Part shown: piece after piece, positions 27,401 through 36,792 of the stretch
Layout: each line of letters opens with the position of its first letter
How positions within the stretch are numbered: the stretch's first letter is position 1
NCBI RefSeq assembly: GCF_002135355.1
Contig: NZ_NEGE01000007.1
Span: 100,078 to 164,077 of the forward strand
Origin: Acinetobacter sp. ANC 4169
GTDB lineage: Bacteria; Pseudomonadota; Gammaproteobacteria; Pseudomonadales; Moraxellaceae
DNA: 64,000 nt
Direction: 5' to 3'
The notes under the pieces: model-generated
Told to the model about the DNA's origin: nothing
Seen by the model: the letters and a program-made list of their open reading frames with translations, nothing else
The model's database searches: none
Program-made: the position numbers and the translations under genes

Positions 27401-28672
27401 ATGCCTTGGAAGTTTACGTTGAATGCGCCTAGACAAGGGCTATTTGCTAGCCTACTGATTGTAAGTTTTGCTTTACACACCTTTTTACTGGTCCTTGCGA
27501 CGACGCATCAGCTGAATGCAAACCGTGCCAGTCAAGGACAGCTGATGACCTCGCAACTGGTCACAGACAGCCTGTCCGAGCTGGAACCGGCCAATACGGT
27601 GTCATTGGCATTATTAGCCGACCGTTATGCCACCAACCCGAGTGTGGCCTCTATTCGTATTTTAGATGCCAATAATCAAGTACTGGCAACCGGTGGTTTA
27701 ACCAAGACACGCCAAGGTGAAGTTTTTGTTCGTGAAGCACTGCAAAATGAAAAGAAAGTCGGCAGTATTGAAATTACCCTGATTCAGCCAAGTATTGGGG
27801 AAATTTTACGTACCCAATGGCTGGCGATTTTATTGTCGCTGCTGATTCATGGCTTATTATGGTTAGCTTATCGTGCCATTGCCCGTCCAAGCCGTACCGA
27901 ATATCTGGCGCGTATTAATAACGAATCACGTCTCAAACATGAAATTCAGACCCTGACTCAGGCTTTGGAACAAGAACAGCACAATGCCGCAGTTGCGATT
28001 GCTCAGGCGCAGAACAACGCTCAGGCTAAAGCTAAAACCAAGGAATCCAAGCCTGTGGTGCTGGATGACAATTGTATTGCATTAAATATTCAGTTTTATG
28101 ATCCAAAACAGCTGATGGATTCGGTCAATAAAACCGTTTCTATTCCTTATTTTAATTTATGTCAGATTTTCCTGAACAAAGCCGCTGAACTCTGTGTTCA
28201 ACATTACAAATTAAATAGTTCAGATATCTCCACTGTTCATAAATTCGATGAGCATGGGGCAACCATCAGCATGTCGGTAGAAACGCCGAATGCAGTGCAA
28301 TGTCTGGTGATGATCAGTACCGTATTCCAGTTATTATCCGATGTGCTGTACAAACGTTATCGTGAAGAAAAGCGTTTCGTGTTGCAAACACGCAGTGCCA
28401 TTTCCAGCCATGTTGAGGCTATGCACCTCAGCCCTGTACAAGCGGCAGAACGTCTGGTACAGCAATTGGCAGCCAAAGAAAGTGCCATTCATTTACCGAA
28501 TGAATTACTGAAAGGCATTTCAGATCGTTACCAGTTGGTCAGCATACCAAATCCAACCAATGTGCTCACCCGTCATGCCTTCATGATGAACGGGATGGAC
28601 AGCGAAGTGGCCGAATTGGCACAAACCTTTAGAACTGAAATTTTAAAAGCCAAGCAATCCAAAGCATCTTAA
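27401..28672 (+). CDS. Smp/AhpA-like membrane protein with a long cytosolic C-terminal domain
   Basis: 423 residues. A membrane helix (residues 13-35), a periplasmic domain of about 110 residues including VASIRILDANNQVLATGG, and a second helix (LAILLSLLIHGLLWLAY) give the layout of the Smp (YtjB) protein encoded beside serB in E. coli. The rest, about 240 residues, is extra and cytosolic: a coiled-coil with an Ala/Gln-rich stretch, then a domain with VQAAERLVQQLAAKESAIHLPNELLKGI, which reminds me of the end of class III cyclase folds but without clear catalytic residues. Function unknown. The ATG lacks a good ribosome-binding site. Confidence 0.75.
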   Translation: MPWKFTLNAPRQGLFASLLIVSFALHTFLLVLATTHQLNANRASQGQLMTSQLVTDSLSELEPANTVSLALLADRYATNPSVASIRILDANNQVLATGGLTKTRQGEVFVREALQNEKKVGSIEITLIQPSIGEILRTQWLAILLSLLIHGLLWLAYRAIARPSRTEYLARINNESRLKHEIQTLTQALEQEQHNAAVAIAQAQNNAQAKAKTKESKPVVLDDNCIALNIQFYDPKQLMDSVNKTVSIPYFNLCQIFLNKAAELCVQHYKLNSSDISTVHKFDEHGATISMSVETPNAVQCLVMISTVFQLLSDVLYKRYREEKRFVLQTRSAISSHVEAMHLSPVQAAERLVQQLAAKESAIHLPNELLKGISDRYQLVSIPNPTNVLTRHAFMMNGMDSEVAELAQTFRTEILKAKQSKAS

Positions 28673-28682
28673 AAACAGCTCA

Positions 28683-28717
28683 ATAAAAAAGCCGAGCTGT
28701 TATGCTCGGCTTTTTTA
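28683..28717. terminator. Bidirectional terminator
   Basis: AAAAAAGCCGAGC / GCTCGGCTTTTTT stem-loop between the Smp-like gene and the convergent BASS transporter gene. Confidence 0.85.
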
Positions 28718-28768
28718 TCTCTAGGATTCTGCGCTGAAGTACAACTGCGCTCAACAGAGATATCTTGA

Positions 28769-29713
28769 TCATTGTTCTATTTTATCTGTCCTGCTTGCCC
28801 AATAACTGGCTAATGCAGGTCCTGAAATGTTATGCCATAAACTGAAAATTGCACTTGGCACTGCGGTTATTGGGGATGCAGCAAAATGCACTGCAGCCAA
28901 AGCCACGCCTAGACCCGAGTTTTGCATTCCCACTTCAATCGCAATAGCTTTGCTGTCTGCATAAGGCAGTTTAAAGAAGCGGCTTGCCCAAAAACCCAGC
29001 AAATATCCCAGACCATTGTGCAGCGCGACCACGCCTAAAATCAGTAAACCGGATTGCAGAATCTGCGCCTTACTTCCAGCAATAATTGCCGCCACAATCG
29101 CCACAATGGCAAATACCGAAATCAGCGGCATCACCTGAATATAGGCGTCGACCTTTCGCTTTAATACTGCACGGACAATTAAACCCAAAATAATCGGAAA
29201 CAATACCACCTGAAGAATGGAACCCAACATCGACAGGGCATTAATTTCAATCCACTGGCTGGCCAGAAGATAGAAAATTGCCGGGGTTAACACAGGCGCC
29301 AAAATGGTCGAAACGGAAGTACAGGCCACGGATAAAGCGGTATTGCCTTTGGCCATATAAGTGATGACATTGGACGCCGTCCCGCCGGGGCAACAGCCGA
29401 CCAGAATTACCCCTATCGCAATTTCAGACGGCAATTGAAACAGTTGACATAAAGCATAGGCCAGTCCCGGCATGACAATAAATTGTGCAGCGACACCAAT
29501 CCCCACCGCTTTAGGACTTTGCAATACGCCTTTAAAGTCATTCACGGTCATGGTCATGCCCATACCGAACATGATGATCCCCAGCATCCAAGTAATATAG
29601 GCTTTAAGCCAGACAAAGGCTTCCGGGAAAATTAAAGCAATACCTGCAAATAGCACTACCCACAGCGCAAAAGTTTTTTGAATCAATTGGGTAAAACGCA
29701 ACAAATAAGACAT
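28769..29713 (-). CDS. Bile acid:sodium symporter (BASS) family transporter
   Basis: About 314 residues from ATG 29713; a TTG three codons upstream is possible. It has about nine or ten membrane helices. Family hallmarks are GIIMFGMGMTMTVNDF near residue 50, VGCCPGGTASNVITYMAKGNTALSVACTSVSTILAPVLTP (the first cross-over region) and AIEVGMQNSGLGVALA (the second). BASS proteins move organic anions such as pantoate, pyruvate, keto acids or bile acids with sodium; the substrate here is not evident from sequence. Stands alone. Confidence 0.88.
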   Translation of the reverse strand: MSYLLRFTQLIQKTFALWVVLFAGIALIFPEAFVWLKAYITWMLGIIMFGMGMTMTVNDFKGVLQSPKAVGIGVAAQFIVMPGLAYALCQLFQLPSEIAIGVILVGCCPGGTASNVITYMAKGNTALSVACTSVSTILAPVLTPAIFYLLASQWIEINALSMLGSILQVVLFPIILGLIVRAVLKRKVDAYIQVMPLISVFAIVAIVAAIIAGSKAQILQSGLLILGVVALHNGLGYLLGFWASRFFKLPYADSKAIAIEVGMQNSGLGVALAAVHFAASPITAVPSAIFSLWHNISGPALASYWASRTDKIEQ

Positions 29714-29813
29714 AAAGTTCAATCCGATATTTATTCTAGTATCTCGTCTAGGAATTAACTTTTACAACATTAGCTAGCAAAAATTTAGACTTCCCCAGAC
29801 TGGATTAAACCGT

Positions 29814-30449
29814 TTATGAGGCCTGTTGCTGAACAATATCTTTGACCAGAATACGTTTTACTCCGGCTGCCAGCATGTCTTGCCATGCATGTTGCAGTGA
29901 ACCGTGCAAATCGATGCCCTTAGTGGCATCGGAAATCACATAGGTTTTAAAGCCCAGTTTGCAGGCATCTATTGCTGTCCAGGCCACACAAAAATCAGTG
30001 GCAATTCCTGCGATAAAAACCGTATCAATACCACGTTCTTTTAAATAGCCGGCCAAACCGGTCGTGGTTTTTTGATCTGCTTCCAAAAAGGCTGAATAGC
30101 TGTCGATATGGGCATGAGTGCCCTTGCGGATAATCAATTGTGCCGTCGGTAAATTCAGCTCTGGATGAAGTTCGGCATCAGCTGTGCCTTGTACACAATG
30201 GCTCGGCCATAAGACCTGACTGCCATAGTCGAGCTGAATACTGTCATAAACCGCCTTACCCGAATGATTGTCTGCAAAAGAGATATGATTTTCAGGATGC
30301 CAGTCTTGAGTCAGGACAATATTGTTAAAATACTGCCCCAATACATTGATATTTGGAATAATCTGATCGGCATTTGCTACGGCCAGATTACCGCCTGGGG
30401 TAAATCCTCGTTGTACGTCCACCACCAGTAATACGACATTATTTTGCAT
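29814..30449 (-). CDS. pncA: Nicotinamidase
   Basis: 211 residues. It hydrolyses nicotinamide to nicotinate, the substrate of PncB. The catalytic triad of the isochorismatase fold is visible: Asp11 in VVDVQRGFTPGG, Lys in IIRKGTHAHIDSYSAF, and Cys in IAGIATDFCVAWTA. The metal site is the DWHPENHISF segment. Length matches bacterial PncA of the E. coli type. Stands alone; pncB is about 8 kb away. Confidence 0.95.
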   Translation of the reverse strand: MQNNVVLLVVDVQRGFTPGGNLAVANADQIIPNINVLGQYFNNIVLTQDWHPENHISFADNHSGKAVYDSIQLDYGSQVLWPSHCVQGTADAELHPELNLPTAQLIIRKGTHAHIDSYSAFLEADQKTTTGLAGYLKERGIDTVFIAGIATDFCVAWTAIDACKLGFKTYVISDATKGIDLHGSLQHAWQDMLAAGVKRILVKDIVQQQAS

Positions 30450-30693
30450 CCGTTTTCATCCCCTGAAATCTCGATTTATGCCCAAGCATAGCGCAAAATA
30501 GTAGAGTATTTTTAGCACTGCCGATAAAAATAGAATGACTGTTCATTCGGATCAATTTTGGAATCAGTTCAATATCTGCATCATTTTGCAATGAATAATA
30601 AATTAAAGCGTTGTTTTTATTTCATCGCAACCTGTAAGAAAAAAAGAAAATTTCTACTATGAATCACATCATCATTTTTTTAAATTCTGACCA

Positions 30694-30725
30694 TAAAAAA
30701 GCCTGCAAATGCAGGCTTTTTTTTA
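30694..30725 (-). terminator. Terminator of the MFS transporter gene
   Basis: AAAAAAGCCTGCA / TGCAGGCTTTTTTTT stem with loop AA, just past the stop at 30738 on the minus strand; runs on both sides. Confidence 0.82.
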
Positions 30726-30737
30726 ATCTTTCTAGTA

Positions 30738-31943
30738 TTACACTTTGGTGCGGTTCACCAGGATCAGCATACATACTGCAGAGATAATGATACATGGAAT
30801 CGCTGCGGTAATAACCCCTGCTGCACCGAAGCCTGCAGTCAGTAACTGACCTGCAATCACAGGACCAAGCATTGCGCCGATACGTCCTACTGCAGAAGCC
30901 ACACCTACACCGGTACCACGTACTTCTGTTGGATAAACGATACTACCAAAGGCATACAGTACGCCCTGACAGCCGATCACAAATGCACCTGCCAATGCTG
31001 CTGCCAGATACATCTGGTTAAGCGAGCTTGCACCATTTAACGCCAGTAAACCCGCGAGGATACCACCGTACATCAACAGGATGACGTAAGCTTTCTTCCA
31101 GCGATCGGTCAACATACCCAGAATAATCGTACCGATGGTCGCAGTCACCATGAAGTAGAACTGTGCGGTTGAGCCGTTTTGACGGGTAAAGCCCAGTTCC
31201 ATAAACAATGATGGTAGCCAGCTCAGCATGATGTAAACCACCATCAGGGTAAAGAAGTAGCTCACCCAGATACAGATCGTGCGTAACAGGTTATTGGAAT
31301 TAAATAGGTCCTTAAATGAACCTTGCGGTGAAACGGCAAGTTCTGCTGCGGTTTTGTTCTGCGCTTTCAGGTATTCCTTTGACTCAGGCAAGAACCACAT
31401 CATGAGTGGAATCACGAAGACCGGTAATAAACCACCCAAGTAGAAAACATTCTTCCAGTTGGCACCAAATTCAGTGGCAGCAATTAAAGATAAAATCGCA
31501 GCACCGACTGGCATACCACAGTACATCAAGCCCACTGCACGACCACGATTTTTTGGAGATACTGCTTCTGATGCCAGCGTGATCAAAATCGGCATTGCAC
31601 CGCCAAGACCCGCACCTGCCAGAAAACGTACTGCCAGCAGACTATTAAAGCTGTTGACCCATACTGTACATAAGGTAAATACAGCAAATGTTGCTGTCGA
31701 CCAGATCAACACTTTTTTACGACCAATCCGGTCAGCAAGTCGGCCACCGATCAGTGCACCTGGTAATAAACCCAGAATCCCTGCACTAAAAAACACACCC
31801 AACTGAGAGCTGTCGAGACCAAAATACTCACGAATACCTGCAGCGGCGATGCCGGCTGCCTGAATATCCAGACCTTCGATCACAGCAATCAGAAAACAGA
31901 TCGCTACCGTGACGATGGCATGCTTATTATCTGATTTTTCCAT
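30738..31943 (-). CDS. MFS transporter, aromatic acid:H+ symporter (AAHS) type
   Basis: 401 residues from ATG 31943, which has AAGGA 7 bases upstream; a TTG at 31961 lies before it. Twelve membrane helices are apparent. The AAHS pattern shows in AVIEGLDIQAAGIAAAGIREYF (helix 1 with the conserved aspartate) and GGRLADRIGRKKVLIWS (loop 2-3 motif), with a second GMLTDRWKKAYV. AAHS permeases import benzoate, 4-hydroxybenzoate, protocatechuate or phenylpropanoids. No catabolic genes flank it, so the substrate stays open. Confidence 0.85.
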   Translation of the reverse strand: MEKSDNKHAIVTVAICFLIAVIEGLDIQAAGIAAAGIREYFGLDSSQLGVFFSAGILGLLPGALIGGRLADRIGRKKVLIWSTATFAVFTLCTVWVNSFNSLLAVRFLAGAGLGGAMPILITLASEAVSPKNRGRAVGLMYCGMPVGAAILSLIAATEFGANWKNVFYLGGLLPVFVIPLMMWFLPESKEYLKAQNKTAAELAVSPQGSFKDLFNSNNLLRTICIWVSYFFTLMVVYIMLSWLPSLFMELGFTRQNGSTAQFYFMVTATIGTIILGMLTDRWKKAYVILLMYGGILAGLLALNGASSLNQMYLAAALAGAFVIGCQGVLYAFGSIVYPTEVRGTGVGVASAVGRIGAMLGPVIAGQLLTAGFGAAGVITAAIPCIIISAVCMLILVNRTKV

Positions 31944-32670
31944 TGGATTATCCTTGTTCAATCAGCATTACAAAAAGAAAGCCATCATCTATGAGTCTGG
32001 AAATTCAAATAACTACCAATAAGTGGAAGAATCTACACTTTATTGACAAAAATACGGGATATTTAAAACTTTTCGATACCAAAACACATAGTCGCAAAAG
32101 CAATTAATCAAGTTTAATCAACACACAAAAAATCAATATGACCCTTATTATTTCAATTCTGAAAATCATCTTATGCGAAAAGGGTGAAAATAGATTAATA
32201 GTTTTAACTGATTATTTCTTAAGTTTTTAATGATCGTTTGGATAAATTAAATGACCGGTTTATATTGCTTTAACGTCTATGCTAATCACAATTAAATCTT
32301 AAATTCTGATGTTTTTACCCGGAATTATTGATTCTATTGACTTAAACCTACATTTTTTGCGATATCGACCATTCATTTCCCCAGTTAAAAAAACCTCATT
32401 TTTAAGATCAGCCCTACGAAACCTTTCCGTCTTGTTCAATTTAAAAAATTAATTTGCTGGTATTAGCTAAACTTTTCACTTGCTTTTCATAAAGTTTTTA
32501 GATGGTTTGACTAAAGCATATTGTTCTTCACCGCTTGTTCGTTCATAATTTGCATAAGCATTATTCAATTTCATTCAATTGGGTTGAATTGGCTATAAAT
32601 CAAAATACGTAACCATCCAAATTTATGTTTTTCTACCTCACCGGATGGGCAAATAGGATATTTTTTTAAA
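31944..32670. other. 727-base gap without a recognisable gene
   Basis: AT-rich DNA between the MFS gene (reading left) and dapA (reading right). It has no reading frame above 60 codons on either strand, no clear terminator and no tRNA. Near dapA there is an imperfect inverted repeat TTCAATTGGGTTGAA (about 32576-32590) followed by GGCTATAAAT, which could be part of a promoter. The region is long for this compact chromosome and may hold regulatory sites or an untranslated RNA that I cannot see. Confidence 0.5.
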
Positions 32671-33570
32671 ATGACTCAGCAAGCACAGATCATTCAAGGC
32701 TCAATTGTCGCAATCGTCACCCCAATGTTTGAAGATGGCAGCGTAGATTGGAAGGGTCTAGAAAAGCTCGTTGAGTGGCATATAGCGCAAGGCACCAACA
32801 GTATTGTTGCTGTGGGTACTACAGGTGAAGCATCAACTTTAAGCATGGCTGAACATACCCAGGTGATTAAAGAAATCATTCGTGTGGCCAACAAACGTAT
32901 TCCTGTCATTGCTGGTACCGGTGCTAACTCTACCCATGAAGCGATTGAACTCACCAAAGAAGCCAAAGAACTTGGCGCAGATGCTGCACTCTTGGTTACC
33001 CCTTACTACAATAAGCCAACCCAAGAAGGTTTATATCAGCATTATAAAGCGATTGCTGAAGCGGTAGACTTACCTCAAATTCTGTATAACGTTCCAGGCC
33101 GTACCGGCGTAGACATGTTAAATGAAACCGTGATTCGTCTGGCAGATATTCCACAAATTGTGGGCATTAAAGATGCAACTGGCGACGTCGCCCGTGGTAA
33201 AGAACTCATTGAAGGATTAAACGGCAAAGACATGACCGTTTACTCTGGTGACGATGCTACTGCATACCAGCTTATGGGTTTAGGCGCTAAAGGCAACATT
33301 TCGGTTACTGCCAATGTGGCACCTAATGAAATGAGCCTGATGTGTGCTGCTGCACTCGCAGGTGATGCAGAACGTGCTGAAGCATTAAATAATAAAGTTG
33401 CAAATTTACACAATATTTTATTTTGTGAATCTAACCCAATTCCTGTGAAATGGGCACTCCATGAAATGGGCTTAATTGGTACCGGTATTCGCTTACCATT
33501 AACTCCTCTTGCAGAACAATATCGTACCCCATTGCGTGAAGCACTGAACGCTTCGGGTGTCATTAAATAA
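32671..33570 (+). CDS. dapA: 4-hydroxy-tetrahydrodipicolinate synthase
   Basis: 299 residues. It condenses pyruvate and aspartate semialdehyde in the lysine/diaminopimelate pathway. Key elements: GSIVAIVTPMFEDGSVDW, VAVGTTGEASTLS, the tyrosine in LVTPYYNKPTQEGLYQHYKAI, the GRTGVDM loop, and the Schiff-base lysine in QIVGIKDATGDV. Full length. First gene of a dapA-bamC-purC cluster, with the bamC start 13 bases after its stop. Confidence 0.96.
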   Translation: MTQQAQIIQGSIVAIVTPMFEDGSVDWKGLEKLVEWHIAQGTNSIVAVGTTGEASTLSMAEHTQVIKEIIRVANKRIPVIAGTGANSTHEAIELTKEAKELGADAALLVTPYYNKPTQEGLYQHYKAIAEAVDLPQILYNVPGRTGVDMLNETVIRLADIPQIVGIKDATGDVARGKELIEGLNGKDMTVYSGDDATAYQLMGLGAKGNISVTANVAPNEMSLMCAAALAGDAERAEALNNKVANLHNILFCESNPIPVKWALHEMGLIGTGIRLPLTPLAEQYRTPLREALNASGVIK

Positions 33571-33583
33571 AGAGCACAACATT

Positions 33584-34192
33584 ATGCAATTACGTTTTGG
33601 TTTAACCCTTGCACTTTCGGCATTCAGTTTAGTGGGTTGTAGTTCCATGGGAATCAGTAACGGTTCACTGGACTATAAAAATACAGCAACCCTTGAACCC
33701 CTGAAATATCCGGAAGGTTCAATGGTTCGACCAGCAACGCCATTGTATCCATCTCCAACGGTTGACCCGCTTGCCATTGAGCATGCACCTAAGCTTGAAA
33801 ATAAACGTGGCAACCGTTTTGCTCTTCCCCGCCCCGATAAAGCAGCACAGACCAATGCAGTAGCAAATGCCCAGGACGACAGTACAAATGTCGGTCGTCC
33901 GCAGCTGGTTCGTGATGGAAACCAAAATCCGTTGCTCAAAATAGACGGAAATTCTGCTACAATTTGGCAGTACACACTTGCTACCCTCAGCAGCCTGAAC
34001 CATACCATTGTGGGTCAAAGTAAAAATCGTTACGAAGTCACCATTAAGGTCGATCAACAGATCTATGTATTAAGACTGACATCTGTAGGTACAAGTAATA
34101 ACATCGCTGTGTTCAATGCCGATAACAGCTTTGCAGACAAAGAAAAAGCTGCAGAACTGTTAACCCAGATTTACCAAAATTGGCCAGCCTAG
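33584..34192 (+). CDS. bamC: Short BamC-like outer-membrane lipoprotein
   Basis: 202 residues from ATG 33584 ([21 protein letters not shown]); an upstream frame overlapping dapA is not needed. The lipobox SLVGC predicts acylation. Next comes an unstructured region ([30 protein letters not shown]), like the BamC segment that binds BamD, then one globular domain ([53 protein letters not shown]). E. coli BamC has two such helix-grip domains and about 344 residues, so the second is missing. Identity rests on position between dapA and purC plus the N-terminal pattern. Confidence 0.75.
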   Translation: MQLRFGLTLALSAFSLVGCSSMGISNGSLDYKNTATLEPLKYPEGSMVRPATPLYPSPTVDPLAIEHAPKLENKRGNRFALPRPDKAAQTNAVANAQDDSTNVGRPQLVRDGNQNPLLKIDGNSATIWQYTLATLSSLNHTIVGQSKNRYEVTIKVDQQIYVLRLTSVGTSNNIAVFNADNSFADKEKAAELLTQIYQNWPA

Positions 34193-34229
34193 TCGTACTA
34201 GGCATTTTTTTTTGAAAAAGGTTCCCCCC

Positions 34230-34949
34230 ATGTTGAAACAAACCTTGCTCTATACTGGTAAAGCAAAATCTGTTTATGAAACAGACAGCGCAGATCACCT
34301 TATCCTAGTCTTCCGTGACGATGCATCTGCATTTAACGGCGAAAAAATCGAACAGCTGGATCGTAAAGGCAAGGTGAACAACCGTTTTAACGCCTTCATC
34401 ATGGAAAAATTGGCTGCTGCTGGCATTGAAACTCACTTCGAAAAACTTCTTTCTCCAACTGAAGTTTTAGTGAAAAAATTAAAAATGATTCCGGTTGAAT
34501 GTGTAGTGCGTAACTATGCTGCCGGTTCATTATGCCGTCGCTTAGGTGTAGAAGAAGGTAAAGAACTTGTTCCACCTACTTTCGAATTGTTCTTCAAAGA
34601 TGATGCGCTTGGCGACCCAATGGTGAACGAGTCTCAAGCGATTGCTTTAGGTTGGGCGACTGCTGAACAACTTGCACAAATGAAAGAGTTAACTTACAAA
34701 GTTAACGAAGTGCTTAAAGGCTTGTTCGATGCAGGTAACATGTTACTTGTAGACTTCAAACTTGAATTTGGTGTATTCCACGACCGTATCGTGCTTGGTG
34801 ATGAATTCTCTCCAGACGGTTGCCGTCTATGGGACAAAGACACCAAGAAAAAACTCGACAAAGACCGTTTCCGTCAAGGTTTAGGCGGTGTTGTTGAAGC
34901 TTATGAAGAAGTTGCTGCACGTTTAGGTATCGATCTTACTGATATCTAA
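34230..34949 (+). CDS. purC: Phosphoribosylaminoimidazole-succinocarboxamide synthase
   Basis: 239 residues from ATG 34230 ([19 protein letters not shown]), preceded by AAAAGG. It joins aspartate to CAIR in purine synthesis. Visible: [10 protein letters not shown] nucleotide loop, [40 protein letters not shown] and [14 protein letters not shown]. Normal length. Last gene of the dapA-bamC-purC cluster, as in E. coli; its own terminator follows at 34967. Confidence 0.96.
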   Translation: MLKQTLLYTGKAKSVYETDSADHLILVFRDDASAFNGEKIEQLDRKGKVNNRFNAFIMEKLAAAGIETHFEKLLSPTEVLVKKLKMIPVECVVRNYAAGSLCRRLGVEEGKELVPPTFELFFKDDALGDPMVNESQAIALGWATAEQLAQMKELTYKVNEVLKGLFDAGNMLLVDFKLEFGVFHDRIVLGDEFSPDGCRLWDKDTKKKLDKDRFRQGLGGVVEAYEEVAARLGIDLTDI

Positions 34950-34966
34950 TCAGTCATCTGATTCAA

Positions 34967-34996
34967 AAAAACCGGGCTATTTAGCTCGGTTTTTTC
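34967..34996 (+). terminator. Terminator of purC
   Basis: AAAAAACCGGGCTA / TAGCTCGGTTTTTT stem (one G-U pair), 17 bases after the purC stop. It separates purC from the small-RNA candidate downstream. Confidence 0.82.
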
Positions 34997-35044
34997 ATAC
35001 CCCAAAAATCGAAAAAACAGATTTTAATAATAAAAATGATCGTT

Positions 35045-35073
35045 TTTACAATAAAATGTTTTTTACTTAATAT
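35045..35073 (+). promoter_or_regulatory. Sigma-70 promoter of the small-RNA candidate
   Basis: A -35 element TTTACA (35045-35050) and a -10 element TAATAT (35068-35073) are separated by exactly 17 bases. Transcription would start at about 35080-35082. The promoter lies after the purC terminator. Confidence 0.65.
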
Positions 35074-35080
35074 ATCTTAC

Positions 35081-35221
35081 ATACCAGGCAGCAAGATGTT
35101 GGAGTAGGTGGCTTTATAGCATCTTGCTTGCCAGCCAAGATTTGAGTTTACCCTCTAGGATGTATCTCCCCCAAGACATCCTATTTTTAGCCCAATCCCT
35201 TCTATGGATTGGGCTTTTTTT
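35081..35221 (+). ncRNA. Candidate small regulatory RNA, about 140 nt, with three stem-loops
   Basis: Hairpin 1: GGCAGCAAGATG (35087-35098) pairs with CATCTTGCTTGCC (35120-35132) with one bulge; its 21-base loop is purine-rich (GGAGTAGGTGG). Hairpin 2: TAGGATGT (35156-35163) pairs exactly with ACATCCTA (35176-35183), presenting the loop ATCTCCCCCAAG, and is followed by five T residues. Hairpin 3 is a strong terminator (35189-35221). A well-spaced promoter lies just upstream, no protein frame fits, and the terminator works only on the plus strand. The C-rich loop resembles anti-ribosome-binding-site loops of known sRNAs. I do not recognise the family. Confidence 0.7.
35189..35221 (+). terminator. 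Terminator of the small-RNA candidate
   Basis: AGCCCAATCC (35189-35198) pairs with GGATTGGGCT (35206-35215), followed by a T-run. On the minus strand no U-run follows, so it does not serve rarA, whose stop is at 35225. Confidence 0.9.
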
Positions 35222-35224
35222 GGC

Positions 35225-36499
35225 TTATTGCTGTTGTTGCTGCTGTTGCCAACGACGTTGCTGTAAACGCTCTCCTTCCACTTCACGTTTATTGCGTGCC
35301 GACTCATACAGCTTGGTGCCCTTTAATTCAGGCGGCATATACTCTTGCAAGACAAAATGCTCTGGATAATTGTGCGGATATAAATAATCCACCCCATAGC
35401 CCTGCTCTTTCATGAGTTTGGTTGGTGCATTGCGTAAATGTAGCGGCACAGGTAAATTCGAGGTTTTTTCAGCTAAGTCGAGCGCCTTGTTAATGGCCAG
35501 ATAAGTACTGTTACTTTTGGCACTGGTGGCCAAATACACGGCACATTGACCCAAAATAATCCGGCATTCCGGCATGCCCACCGCCTGTACCGAACGGAAG
35601 CATTCGCCCGCTAGCAGCAAGGCATTCGGATTGGAATTACCGATATCTTCCGAAGCGGCAATGAGCATACGACGGGCAATAAATACCGGATCTTCCCCGC
35701 CTTTCAACATACGTGCCATCCAATATAAGGCTGCATCGGGATCACTGCCGCGAATCGACTTAATAAACGCAGAGACCAAGTCATAGTGCTGCTCGCCCGA
35801 TTTGTCATAACGGGCAATATTCTGCTGTGCCACTTTCACCACAATGGCATTGGTAATGATATTTTCCAGTTCCGGCTCAAAAGTGCTGGCTATTAAATCC
35901 AGCAGATTGAGTGCCTTACGCGCATCTCCGGCAGCAAATTGCAACAAGGCTTCGTATTCTTCAACTTGAATATAGCGTTCTTTTAAAAAGCTATCTTGCT
36001 GGATTGCCTTATTGATCAAGGTCTTAATCGCCTCTTCATTCAAGGCATTTAAGGTATAGACCTGACAGCGCGATAACAAGGCATTGTTCACTTCAAAAGA
36101 GGGATTTTCTGTGGTCGCTCCGATTAAAGTGATTTTGCCCTTCTCGACTGCATTCAATAAAGCATCTTGCTGTGATTTGTTAAAACGATGAATTTCATCA
36201 ATAAAGACGACAGGTGTCAGTAAATCACCACTTTCAGCAATCACTTCACGCAGTTCTTTTACCCCGGTATTGAGTGCCGATAAACTCACAAATGGCCGAT
36301 CCACCGCCTGTGCCAAAAGCAAAGCAATCGTGGTTTTTCCTACCCCCGGCGGCCCCCAAAAAATAATCGAAGGTAAATGTCCTTGATCAATCATTTGACG
36401 TAATGGCGCACTAGCCCCTAATAGATGATCTTGACCAATAATTTCGGACAAGTCACGCGGGCGAAGTCGTTCAGGAAGTGGAATATGGCTCTCAGACAT
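35225..36499 (-). CDS. rarA: Replication-associated recombination protein A (AAA+ ATPase)
   Basis: 424 residues. RarA/MgsA acts at stalled forks and binds SSB. AAA+ motifs: [16 protein letters not shown] (Walker A), [18 protein letters not shown] (Walker B), [19 protein letters not shown] (sensor 1), and the MgsA C-terminal region [19 protein letters not shown] and [19 protein letters not shown]. It ends in an unusual polyglutamine tail ([10 protein letters not shown]), longer than needed for the fold. Convergent with the small RNA, with only a few bases between. Confidence 0.95.
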   Translation of the reverse strand: MSESHIPLPERLRPRDLSEIIGQDHLLGASAPLRQMIDQGHLPSIIFWGPPGVGKTTIALLLAQAVDRPFVSLSALNTGVKELREVIAESGDLLTPVVFIDEIHRFNKSQQDALLNAVEKGKITLIGATTENPSFEVNNALLSRCQVYTLNALNEEAIKTLINKAIQQDSFLKERYIQVEEYEALLQFAAGDARKALNLLDLIASTFEPELENIITNAIVVKVAQQNIARYDKSGEQHYDLVSAFIKSIRGSDPDAALYWMARMLKGGEDPVFIARRMLIAASEDIGNSNPNALLLAGECFRSVQAVGMPECRIILGQCAVYLATSAKSNSTYLAINKALDLAEKTSNLPVPLHLRNAPTKLMKEQGYGVDYLYPHNYPEHFVLQEYMPPELKGTKLYESARNKREVEGERLQQRRWQQQQQQQ

Positions 36500-36792
36500 C
36501 TTGTTATTTCTTGACTGTACTTAAAGCAAGTCTACTATGTAATTTTAATATCGCGTATTTCAAATCAACCGATTTACAAAAAAATCATATTGTTGTTTTT
36601 AAAAAATATGCATCATGATTATGCCGCTTTTTACGTGAATTAACTTTTAAATAGAACGAAATAAGCTGCTCAAAATAAGTAGAACAGCAAAAATACACAC
36701 TGAATCATTCTACTGCTGCGCGTTCATATGTATAATTATTTGTGTGAATCACATCACACTTTTTAAATTTTGGTTATTTAGGGGTAAGTTTT

